From the NCBI GenBank assembly GCA_036924085.1, contig JAVGWX010000012.1, positions 8,182,668 to 8,246,667 on the forward strand: a DNA stretch of 64,000 nucleotides, read 5' to 3'. Both the position numbers and the translations under genes were made by a program. The notes under the pieces were generated by a model. That model made no database searches. It was not told the origin of the DNA and saw only the letters and a list, made by a program, of their open reading frames with translations. Source of the DNA: Ariolimax columbianus (taxonomy: Eukaryota; Mollusca; Gastropoda; Stylommatophora; Arionidae). Each line of letters begins with the position of its first letter. Position 1 is the first letter of the stretch. This document shows positions 46,441 to 56,639 of the stretch, piece after piece.

Positions 46441-46969
46441 CTATCTGGTTCTACCAACCCTATTACCTGTTATCACAGTGTGAACCATCACTACTCTTCC
46501 CACAACATGCTCCATCATGCTTACCTGCTTTTATCCGATACGTCTTTTGAAGTCCAATTGCACATTGATATGCTATCACTACTACTTCACAATTCTTTGG
46601 ACCTGTCGATGTCACACTCAACACTCTTCTGGAAAAACACATTTCAAAACACACCAGTGATCAACTCATTTTTCATTTATTGTCCACGACGTTATTCCAT
46701 ATAACAAGATTGATTTCTGCATTCTAATCTTATTTGATGAGGTCATTGGGCAACATACTTCTGTGACGTCTACTGGTTCGCGTGCATTAGGGCGCACAAC
46801 TAATGTAACATCCTTTAGTTGCAATCAGGGTCTCTCACGTCACTGGCCTAAAAGCCTTAATGTGTTTACTTGTCCTATTTATATCTTAGCACTATTTCCC
46901 TGTATTTACGAAAAGGCAGAAAACAGAAGATTTACATAACACATTGCAACTAGTAAGTTATCGAGTTCC
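46441..46969. other. No recognised feature
   Basis: Unique-looking sequence. An 89-codon plus ORF has no known family. Confidence 0.4.
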
Positions 46970-47039
46970 AATTTAAAGAAAAAAATTGTAGTACAATAAC
47001 AAACCATACATGTCCTTATAGTCGACTTCTGGACAACCA
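46970..47039. repeat. Left 70-bp direct repeat flanking the I-like LINE
   Basis: It matches 51593-51662 base for base, apart from about 7 substitutions and no gaps. It ends exactly where the LINE leader begins. Interpreted as a target-site duplication. Confidence 0.88.
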
Positions 47040-50000
47040 TTTCTCTCCAAATGTAGGCCTACCTTGACGGGGTTGGAGAGCTTGCGTGTCCCGGTGATCC
47101 AGGGGGCTATGCCGGCGGGAGTTTTACTCCTGTTAGGATCACCAAAGCCGGACAGGTCCTTCGAGAGGGGCCAAACTAAGAGGCCGTGGAGCAGATGGAG
47201 CCCTTTAGATGGAGCTGCAGAACCCGCCGGCGAGTGGTGCACGCTCTGGGCTAAACCAATCCACCACCACTTCATGGGTTAAATGCATTCTTGCCTCGTT
47301 CTTTACTTTTGTCTTATATCAGTCATCGCGATGGACTCAGAAGAGATGCAGGCCAGCGGACATTGCACCTCTGCCCCTCTGTGACAACATCCCAGGTGGT
47401 GGGGATTGCTAGGCGTACCATCACTGCAGAGAAGCCGAGAATACTAAAAGGGTGTAAGGCGATACCCCACTCACATGTATATGCTATGTTTCTAGCAAGA
47501 CGTGACGATCCTGGGACACAGACACACTGGACTGCCTCTCTTCGGAGATACTAGAAAAATGAATACATAAGTGCATCATATCATCATCATCACACCCTTT
47601 CGACCCGGGTGGGGAAGACTCGATAGTCCTGCAAGACAACTTTCCTAAGAGAGACAACTCTGACCTCAAGCAACTGCTGCCTTGCTGATGGGCTGGGGAT
47701 AACCAAGGGCTAAGGAGGGCAACCCTACAGAAACGCCCATTTGAAATCGGATGCTCTGGGCCACAGGCTTAACAAAACAGTGCAACGTAAATCGCTGTAT
47801 GATGACGTCACAATTTAAAAGAAGACATTATGGTGCTCATCCTGTGGAGTCCCACCAGGCAGAGAGAGTGCCGGGCCACACGCCTCGAAGGGGCCCACCA
47901 GGCAGAGAGAGTGCCGGGCCCCACGCCTCGAAGGGGCCCACCAGGCAGAGAGAGTGCCGGGCCCCACGCCTCGAAGGGGCCCACCAGGCAGAGAGAGTGC
48001 CGGGCCCCACGCCTCGAAGGGGCCCACCAGGCAGAGAGAGTGCCGGGCCCCACGCCTCGAATGGGCCCATCTGATGCTACTGCTGGTCACCTACCCATGT
48101 GCTGTGGAGTCAAGGCACAAGGAGATGGGGCAAGAGCTATTGACCGAAAACCCAAGACCTTAAAATACTACAGTGGAATGCGGAGGGAGTCCTTAACAAA
48201 AAAGGTTTCCTTAACAAATCGCCTGTTCGAAAGCAAGATAGACGTGGCATGCATCCAAGAAACGCACCTCAACAATAACCACAGATTTTCAATCAGAGGA
48301 TACCAGACCTTCCGACTTGAAAGAGAAGGTCACAAAGGAGGTGTTCTGATACTGACACGTAACAGCATACCAAGTAGCGCAGTATCTGTAAATCACATCG
48401 GACAAGCAGAAATTGTAAGAGCCAACATAATGACACAAGAAACGAATATCCATATCTTCAACCTGTATGGCCCACTCAACAAAGACCTGTCGCTCTCGAG
48501 TATGGAAATCAAGGACTCCAGCTGCCTAGTGGTTGGAGAATTCAACAGCCACTCGGAGAGATGGGGATATTCAGATACAGACAGCAGAGGGGATGAAGTG
48601 GAAGACTGGGAGATAGACTCACATCTCTATCTTATCAATAGGCCGGACGACAGTCCTAGCTTCTATTCTAGAACATGGCGTACCACCTCCACTCCAGACT
48701 TGGCCTTTTCCATGGGGATATCCATCACAAAATAGATCGCCAGGTGCTCGGCCAATTGGCAGGTAGCGACCACAGACCAATTAGGCTAGAAATTAATATG
48801 GAAGTTGGCCCCCAGGAAATAAAACAGCTGCCACGTTGCAACTGCAGACGAGCCGACTGGGACAGATTTGCAATGCTGACAGATAGACTGTGTGAAACTA
48901 TCAACACACGAAATAACAATATGAAACCTATGGTGGAAAGCCTAAGCAAAGCAATACTGCAAGCAGCCACCGAGACCATCCCATAAGGGGAAAGGAAAAA
49001 CTATAAGCCATATTGGAATCAAGAACTCCAGAAAGCCGAGGATGAAGTCTCAAACGCTAGGAACACGGCAGAGAGAGAGAGAGAGAGAGCAATCTATTGA
49101 AGCAAATATCTCCCTGAAGGCCATCAATGCGAAATACAAAAGAACACTGAACCAAATAACAAGAGCCAGTTGGAAAAAAAAACAGAAAGCCTCAATATAG
49201 ATAAATAAGGGAACAAACTATGGAAATTAGTCAGAGCCATGAATAGCGAAATACCATCAAATAAACAAATTACCATCAAGAAGGGGACAACATGCTTACT
49301 GGGAAAAAAGCAGCAAACGCTTTTATAGAACAGTATGCCAGAGCAAAGCACATTGATGTCCCTACAGACATGCATACAGACTTTAGTGAAGAACAAAAGA
49401 GCCACGATAAAATCAAGATTGCACCAGAGGAGCACATGATGGCAAAACTAACAATGAATGAAATGAATGAGGCCATGATAACTTTACAGAAAAAGAAATT
49501 GACCAGAAAAGATGGGGTAACAAAGGAAATGCTGATGGGGGTTGGGATAAACAGCAAAGAGGAAGTTACTATCAGTCCCGAACCAAAGCTGGAAAAGGGG
49601 AATTGTACCGCAGACATGGAAAGATGCTATACTTATACCAGTATCAAAGAAAGAAAAAGATAGAACAGATCCAAACGGATACAGTCATATCAGTCTACTG
49701 AGCTGTGTAGGTAAACGATGGAGCATATGATAAACACCAGACTGATGTGGCACCTGGAAGAAAAGCACATATTAATTCCACAGCAAGCAGGATTTAGCCA
49801 ACACAGATTCACTGAGGACCAGATCACTCTGATAGTGCAGGAAATAGAGGATGCTTACCAGGAGAAAAAGCATACAGTAGCGGTTTGGGTGGATTTAGAG
49901 AAGGCATTTGACAAGGTGTGAAAAGAGGGACTTAAAGTCAAGCTACGAAGAAGTGAAGTATCTGGAAACATGTACATATGGATCAGCCACTACCTAGAAA

Positions 50001-51592
50001 ACCACACAGCCAGAGTTCAAGTACAAGGGCAGATGAGCAGAAAGGTGACACTGGAGCAAGGAGTACCCCAAGGCGGAGTTCCGTCACCCACACTTTTTCT
50101 GGTGTATATAAACATCATTATAGAGAATATACCAAGAAGAGTCCACAGCTCCATGTTTGCAGACGATCTTTCTTTGTGGACCTCTGAAGAAAATCTCACC
50201 GTAGCAAACAATCGGATGTAGCAGGCCCTACCATCGCTGGAGGAGTGGGCGAAATCATAGCTGGTCAAAAAAAAAGGAAGAAAATACAGCATGTACGTTA
50301 TTCTCCCTTTCAAATAAACCACATAACATTAAAATAAGTCTTAATGGCAAATATCTGCGGCTAAACGACAACCCAAACTACTTTGGCGTCACATTTGATC
50401 GGCGCATGACATGGAAAAGTCAGATCGAGAGAAACCGAATGAGAGCCAGACAAAGAATGGCAATCATAAGGAAACTTGCTGGCACAAGCTGGGGAGCAGA
50501 CGAAAGAATACTGAAGAAACTGTACACTGGAAGAGTGAGACCAGCTCTCGAGTATGCAAAGGCGAACTTTGATTAAATCAGTAAAATTCAAAGCCAAGCC
50601 ATGAGAGTTATAACAGGAGGCATGAAGTCAACACCAATTGTCGAACTTGAAAAGATTACAAATCTGCAATCCATTACCGATAGAAGAGACTGCAGAGCCC
50701 AGCAGCAAGCAGAGAAACTAAGAAGACTGACAGACCATCCAATGCATCAGAGACTAAATAGATGTGGAAAAGGGAGACTAAAGCGGAGAAACTTTGTAAA
50801 AATAGCCAAAGCAAAGATGAGCGAAGACCCTATGAACACCATAACAACACCAAAGCCCATCCCTACTGTACGCAAACCAACCTGGAAGCAGCATATCATT
50901 CCAGGGGTGATAGAAAATATAATTGAATATTGAAGGCTGCAGTAGAAGCAATGCTGACAGGAGAAAGCGTCGTTACAGCACTAAAAATCCAGAAAAATCC
51001 AGAACTTAATGATTTAAGAGCAGTACTCTGTCAACTGCCAGCAGTCCGTACCAAAAAGAGTAGTGGTACAGTGGGTTCCATCCCACTGAAACATTCAAGG
51101 CAACGAGGAGGCAGACAGATTGACAAAAGAAGGTGCAAGGTTACCACAACCAGATTCTAGTGTGACCTACGAAGAGTCCAAAACGTTTATTAGGTCCAGA
51201 TACATGGCCAAATGGGAAACAGAGCATACTGGCTACACAAAAAAAGATGCCTATTACCAGTTGAACAGAAGAGAGCAGGTCGTGGTCTTCAGACTCCACA
51301 CAGGCCACAACAGATTGAGGTACCACCTATTCAATAAACTGAAGATAGGTGGTACTGACGAATGCACCTGTGGTACTGGGAAAATGACCGCTGAACATCT
51401 GCTGCAAAATTAACCGACATTCGAGGACGAGAGAAAGCGCATGTGGCCATCACCAGTGGCAACACTAGACAAGCTCTATGGCAGTGTCGGCAGCCTCAGG
51501 ATGACTGCTACTTTATTCTAAAAATTCAAGTTGACGTCTGACAATGTACAAAGAAGACGAAGAAGAAGAAGAAGAAGAAGAAGAAGAGTTAC
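47040..51592 (+). mobile_element. Near full-length I-like LINE (endonuclease, RT, RNase H), inactivated
   Basis: A GC-richer leader (47040-47850) precedes a 43-bp array. Endonuclease: KILQWNAEGVLNKK near 48165-48205 followed by a frameshift, VACIQETHLNNNHRFS, HKGGVLILTRN, VVGEFNSHSERWG and STPDLAFS. RT: PQQAGFSQHRFTEDQI, VWVDLEKAFDKV then a stop, GVPQGGVPSPTLF, MFADDLSLW (FADD 50156-50167), NYFGVTFDRRMTWKSQI, AMRVITGGMKSTPI. RNase H remnants (SIPLKHSRQRGGRQ; in another frame HSRQRG--EADRLTKEGA) near 51080-51135, then a C-terminal cysteine/histidine motif CTCGTGKMTAEHLLQN and a GAA tail. RNase H plus this order fit the I superfamily (Nimb/Ingi-like). Many frameshifts. A (GA)n run sits at 49072-49088. 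Confidence 0.9.
47851..48068 (+). repeat. 43-bp tandem repeat, 5 units, in the LINE 5' region
   Basis: The unit is cccaccaggcagagagagtg ccgggccccacgcctcgaag ggg. Units are nearly identical. The unit has no stop in any plus frame, and since 43 is 1 more than a multiple of 3, the reading frame rotates each unit. It lies just before the endonuclease codons, where an ORF1 end or ORF2 start would be. Confidence 0.95.
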
Positions 51593-51662
51593 AATTTAAA
51601 GCAAGAAATTGTAGTACAATAACCAACCATACATGTTCTTTTAGTCGACTTAAGGACAACCA
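51593..51662. repeat. Right 70-bp direct repeat flanking the I-like LINE
   Basis: Partner of 46970-47039, directly after the GAA tail. Its last 33 bp are followed by a diverged tandem copy (from about 51661: cacatgtccttatagacgac), which suggests the target already held a short tandem repeat. Confidence 0.88.
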
Positions 51663-51734
51663 CACATGTCCTTATAGACGACTTTGGGCAGCATACATGC
51701 AACATAAACCACTAACTCTATCTTGAACCACAGC

Positions 51735-52115
51735 AGCAGCACCACTGCCTCCACCCCAGCTACACCACCACTGACTCTGCCTCCACCCCAGCTACACCAC
51801 CCCTAACTCTGAATCCACCCCAGCTGCAGCACGACTAACTCTGCCTCCACCCCAGCCACACCACCACTAACTCTGCCTCCACCCCAACCACACCACTACT
51901 AACTCTGCCTCCACTCCAGCCACACCACCACTAACTCTGTTTCCACCCAAGCTGCTGCCCCACTAACTCTGCCTCCACTTCAGCTACACCACGACTAACT
52001 CTGCCTCCACCCGAGCTGCTGCCCCACTAACTCTGCCTCCATCCCAGCTGCTGCCCCACTAACTCTACCTCCACCCAGGCCACACCACCACTAACTCTGC
52101 CTCCACCCTCTGCTG
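51735..52115. repeat. 32-bp minisatellite, about 12 units
   Basis: The unit is ctgcctccaccccagccaca ccaccactaact, with an agctgctgcccc variant. It begins about 70 bp after the LINE target-site duplication. Confidence 0.95.
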
Positions 52116-52456
52116 TGTACTTGAACATTGACTCCCCCTTTGAGAAGCATATTAATGCAGATTCTGGAACGTTGTTTTCATAGATTTCTCTCATGACATC
52201 TGCACGAGAACGGGCTGTCTATGTAAGGTGCTATAGTTAGTTATAACAATTTTTTTACACATTCTCGCTCAATTTTATAAAAACACGACTATACTTATTT
52301 TAATTGTATTTTCTTTAGCAGTATTTTTTACGACCTTAATATTTTATGTTTAACGAATTCACAGGCATTTTTTTTTTGCAAATGCCGTTTTTGTTATATA
52401 ATTTTTCTTTTGCATAAACAATGTTAATCAAACTTTAAATTTTACAGTAATACACT

Positions 52457-52640
52457 TCTTCTTCTTCTGTTTGCGTTCGTTCTTAATCTACCGCTACCAA
52501 GCCCTGAACAGGATTTTGCAAGTAGCAGGATGTAGTCCAGAGAACGGAATGCGTTGTGTCGCTAGTTTACAGCTTGACTGCGATATTTGCACTTTTCAGT
52601 CCGACACATCCGTCTTCGGCATTGGTAATACACTAAATGG
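52457..52640 (-). mobile_element. Possible retroelement 3' end with a (GAA)n tail, reverse strand
   Basis: Plus sequence starts cttcttcttcttctgtttgc gttcg, then GC-richer sequence to about 52640. The layout (short CTT tract followed by protein-like sequence) copies the LINE end at 9921, but the body does not match that LINE. Unidentified. Confidence 0.35.
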
Positions 52641-52679
52641 TAGCGACCTTTTCCAAAGGCGTATCCAAAATAATGATTA

Positions 52680-54300
52680 ATCATAATTTAACAGATAGTT
52701 TCCCCTTAACAAGATTAGTCAGACGGATGTCCGCTGCCCCCATCACTTTATACTCTAGTCCTAGAACCCCTGCTAGAAAAGATTAGGCAAGACCCAACAA
52801 TAGTAGGGACACATATACCATTGTATGGCAACAAAAAGTAATAGCTTACGTGGACGATTCCGCTTTCTTTCAATCCAATAGTAGTAATATTCTAAACACC
52901 TTTACACAATACGGCACAGAAAGCGGATCCAAAATGAATATTCCCAAATCATCTAAAATGGGGAATGGCAAGTGGATTAATAAATTAGATATTCCTCTTC
53001 AACTAACCCAAGCAAATAAGATACAAATATATGGAATAACATACCCTTCTAATCCACTTGATCCTAATAAAGAATTATGGGAAAAAATTACTCTTAATTT
53101 TACAAATTGTCTAGAGAAATTTGAAAATAAAATAACAACAATATGCGGCCGCAGTATAATAGTAAACTCAATTATACTACCAAAATTAATATACATCGTA
53201 CATATATTATGTCCACCCATAACAATAATCAAAGAAATAAATAAAGCAGTTAGGTTTCATTTTTCGCAACATAATATGTAGTATCCAATCTAAAACGTTA
53301 ATGCAAGAAGAAAACCGAGGTGGGATCGCATTGCAAGACAATTAAAATACAATCACTAAGAATGAAATATGTACAAGAAATAATTAATGAGACACCGTAA
53401 TGAATATCCAATATCTCACTATTGTTAAGGCAAATAATAACTAAATTAAGTAAACAAAATAACACTATCCCACATTGCTTTAAAAATATAAAATATACCC
53501 ATGTTTTATAAACAGTGCATACGACACATTAATGGAAATGAAACGTAACTCACACAAACACCAAACACGATTTACACAAAAAAACTAATATTATTACAGG
53601 AACCCCAACTTAAAGATATGAAAAAACTAGAATGTGGGTATTTTATAACAAACTACACACATTACTTTTGTAACATACACAACCTTAAAGTATCACTACA
53701 CATTAAAGTAGTGAGTTATAGACTAGCATTCCGAACAACACCAATACGTAAACTAGTTCAAACCCAGCTAGGACTTTTTAAAAAAAACACACCTTTAAGC
53801 GGGGGCTCGCCTTCATTGCTACGGGTTTTTTTCCCCATTTTAGCTCGGTCTCTCTCGGCAGATGGGTACCCCATCAGTACCCCATCTGTCGAGAGCATCG
53901 CACAAAGCACGAACTCCTTAGCTCCAGCGATGAACCCAGGGATCTCCGGAAAAAATTGGCATCATGGACCGACCGTCGCAGCTCGAAATCGAACCCCGAC
54001 CGTCTGAACACGATCAAACGGCTTGACCACTTCGCCACAGAGACCCCAAAATGTCAGAATAGAAACATACAAGAAGGAGAAAATCATTTATTTTATCTTT
54101 GCAAAGTAGTTAGCACAACATTAGGTAAAATTAGACAAATAATTAGCAAATTTACCAACATAAGAGTAGATTCATAACACTTCACACACTTCCTTGGACA
54201 GATAGAGACACACAAAACAAACTGTTAACAATATTGGCAGAGTTCAGATACTTAGTATGGACATGCTCTCCAATAAAAACACACCTTTAACTCAGGCAGT
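52680..54300 (+). mobile_element. L1/Tx1-like LINE RT C-terminal half, interrupted by a SINE
   Basis: NLTDSFPLTRLVRR shifts frame into CPLPPSLYTLVLEPLLEKIR (the RQGCPLSP block), then GTHIPLYGNKK, two stops, and AYVDDSAFFQSNSSNILNTF with YVDD codons at 52847-52858. The open 143-codon part continues FTQYGTESGSKMNIPKSSKM, IQIYGITYPSNP, ITTICGRSIIVNSIILPKLI. Later pieces are YRLAFRTTPIRKLVQTQLGL before the SINE and CQNRNIQEGENHLFYLCKVV after it, the usual C...C...H...C stretch of Tx1/L1-type ORF2. The order and the GR-IVNSLILPKL segment support L1/Tx1 rather than RTE. The 5' half is absent or lies unreadable before 52680. Confidence 0.8.
53795..54050 (-). mobile_element. tRNA-derived SINE, family S3, nested in the L1/Tx1-like LINE
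   Basis: On minus: ggggtctctgtggcgaagtg gtcaagccg (A box TGGCGAAGTGGTCAAG), then a Leu/Ser-like variable arm and gtcggggttcgatttcg (B box GGTTCGA). The body is about 180 bp and includes a partly palindromic block at 53860-53905 (gatgggtaccccatc followed by agtaccccatctgtcgagag). LINE codons are broken on the left and resume on the right. Confidence 0.82.
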
Positions 54301-54674
54301 TTCCTAATTTTATTCATGGGGAAAATTAGCTTCTTTGCCCAGATGTTTCACGGTCTGTGAATATTCTGGGTAGGACTTACGAACTGCCTGGGGGCAAATG
54401 GTTGATATATGTATTCATGCATGAATGAGTTGTATGAAAATATATTGATTGTGTAAGTAACATAGATTGTGTAAACGAGGATGTGTATATGTGTGTTTAT
54501 AGTTTATAAATTTTTACATGTGGATAAATATGTATGAATAGATAAGTATGAAGGCACATAAGATGAATCAGCAATGTAGGAATGTATATGCAAGCGTATG
54601 CTGAGGTGATGGATGGATGAAGGTATATGCGGAGACAGACCCACCTTCGTGCTGCCTGAACATTAAATATTTAT
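54301..54674. other. No gene; possible decayed LINE 3' UTR
   Basis: AT-rich with short gtatatg-type words. No recognised feature. Confidence 0.35.
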
Positions 54675-54835
54675 GTAGGTGTGTGTGTGTCTGTGTGTGT
54701 GTCTGGGTGTGTGTCTGTGTGTGTGTGTGTGTCTGTGTCTGTGTGTATGTGTATGTGTCTGTGTGTGTGTGTGTGTGTGTGGGCGCGCGCGCGTGCATGC
54801 CCGCCCGCGCGCGCATGTGTGTGGGTGAGTGTGGA
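54675..54835. repeat. (GT)n microsatellite with GC-rich Z-DNA-type end
   Basis: GT blocks with CTG interruptions to 54781, then gcgcgcgcgtgcatgc and cgcgcgcgcatg. These are alternating purine-pyrimidine runs prone to Z-form. Confidence 0.95.
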
Positions 54836-55989
54836 ATTCTCATAATAATGTGTTTTTTTAAATTTAGTAGTTTGGACAAATGTATTTAATCTCCTACAAT
54901 GACTGCATTAATTACATGCAATTTATTGAAATATATTGAACGTTCCAAATGTACCTTTGAAACTTTTAACGTTTAATAAAAATTTAAATTCGGATCAGTT
55001 ACCTGTCGCAAACATCAATGGTGTGTACGTCATTATAAAGATATCCTTTGCGATTCGTCAATGATCTGACTTTCTGGCTCACGTGTTAATTATATGATAG
55101 AAATGGGAACAACCTATACAACATCGCGTTATCTTGTCTTTGTTCTTGCTCCCATCTCCTTGCCTGTTCCGCCATCAGCTGTCAACATGCTTTACGAATA
55201 TCTGAATGATATAACTGTATAATGTACGTCTGTGTGTGGCTAGATGTAGAGTTATCTTAATGTTCTGCTCACATGCATTATATACATTTTATGCAATGTC
55301 TTTTCCATATTATACTTATCGCATGCATTATTAAGAACACTGCGATGTGTTCCTGGATATTTTCCATTGCCGTAATGTCAAATAAAAGCTTTGTCCAGAC
55401 TTTCTGCAATGAGGTAAATGTATTCGGTGTCACCAAGTTGTTGAAACAAAACATGAGAGGATTAGAATTGAAAAGAGTACCCAAGAGGTCAAAGCATATT
55501 TTTGTTCAAGCCGGCAGTATTGATGGAATCTGTCATAATTGTATAAATGGATTATACGTCGGTTTTAGTGGCAAACTGAAGTTGACAGCGCCCAGGCAAT
55601 TATTTGTGTTGCCAAAACATTAATGTTAATGCGTTTGTGATGGGCGTTATCCGTTGGCGGTCAAATCTGTACTGGCGTGCAAGTGTTAAGGTCTGTTAGA
55701 TGTCGTAGGGCAACAGACAATGCAGTAGAAAAATCAGGAATGGACACAAAAGGGAACGAAATAACGTAAAATGGTTCAGAGAGCCGCCTTCATTGCGCAT
55801 GCACACCTCAGCTTGTGAGTAGTTTCTGTTATTGATGAAATTACCGACCACAGAGTTCTGAAGCTCCAGTGGCGGCTCCAAAAGCTGTTCTTTAACCTCT
55901 CCACATACCCATATACAGTACGGTCGACTGGAAGAAGTTGTCATGCCATGAATAAACATCTGACACGTCGGATCTGCCAAACTCAGCAA
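54836..55989. other. No recognised gene; one unassigned 116-codon ORF
   Basis: The plus ORF 55273-55623 begins with a hydrophobic segment and carries FCNEVNVFG and ICHNCINGLYVGFSG, but I recognise no family and see no splice or promoter support. 55800-55860 may hold a scrap of the dispersed repeat near 44772. The remainder is AT-rich. Confidence 0.35.
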
Positions 55990-56420
55990 TATATGATAAG
56001 CAACTGATACGTAGGGATTGTTAACAAACACATACATTGTAGACCAAAACTGATACAGAAGGATTGTAGACAAAAACTGATACAGATCGATTGTAAACTG
56101 AAACTGCATACAAAGGGACTGTAGACCAAAACTGATACAGAGAGAGTGTAGACCAAAACTGATAAAGATGTATTTTAGACCAAAACTGCATACAGAGGAA
56201 TTGTAGACCAAAACTGATACATAGGGATTTTAGTTTCTAGATTGTTGATATATTCAAGCAGCTGTTTCTCTGAGGTCGCTACTATTGTTTAATATTAACG
56301 ATTTTAAAGGGATTTTAGACCAAAACTGCATGCAGAGGAATCGTCAACAAAAACGGATACATATATATTGTAAACAAAAACAAAAGCATAGGAATTGTGA
56401 ACAAAAACTGATACAATGCG
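55990..56420. repeat. Irregular about 28-bp repeat split by a LINE scrap
   Basis: Units resemble gtagaccaaaactgatacag agggattg, with many length changes. At 56237-56288 the array is interrupted by gattgttgatatattcaagc agctgtttctctgaggtcgc, which closely matches 57845-57896 inside the RTE-like LINE nearby. Confidence 0.8.
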
Positions 56421-56427
56421 TCAGTTT

Positions 56428-56587
56428 ATGAAGATGTTTCTTTACCGATACTTAGTATGTGTGCTGTCCCTCTTGTGCCTTTCAGCGTCAAGTTATGAAG
56501 ATGTTTCTAGTTTTGGCCCTAATATGTGTACTGTCCTTCTTGTGCATTTCAGCGTCAAGTTATGAAGATGTTTCTAGACCACCATAG
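56428..56587 (+). CDS. Tandemly duplicated signal-peptide-like ORFs (candidate exon)
   Basis: Two overlapping ATG ORFs arise from a 67-bp tandem duplication. 56428-56565 encodes 45 residues starting MKMFLYRYLVCVLSLLCLSA; 56495-56587 encodes 30 residues starting MKMFLVLALICVLSFLCISA, then SSYEDVSRPP. Both have a basic start, a leucine-rich core and an A-S-A/S-A-S cleavage-like site, i.e. classical secretory signal peptides. A third copy starts at 56562 and is cut short. Each ORF ends soon after the signal, so this would be a first exon or a relic. No downstream exon was recognised; an RTE-like LINE starts 50 bp on. Chance is possible. Confidence 0.3.
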
Positions 56588-56639
56588 TATTTGCTTCGTA
56601 CATGGAGAGATGTACTGCTTCTGATAATTTTTCAATCTA

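Noticed and set aside
55273..55623. A secreted RNase-like or other small protein gene
   Set aside because: The cysteine pattern does not fit a family I can name, and no splice or promoter evidence was seen. Kept only as an unassigned ORF.
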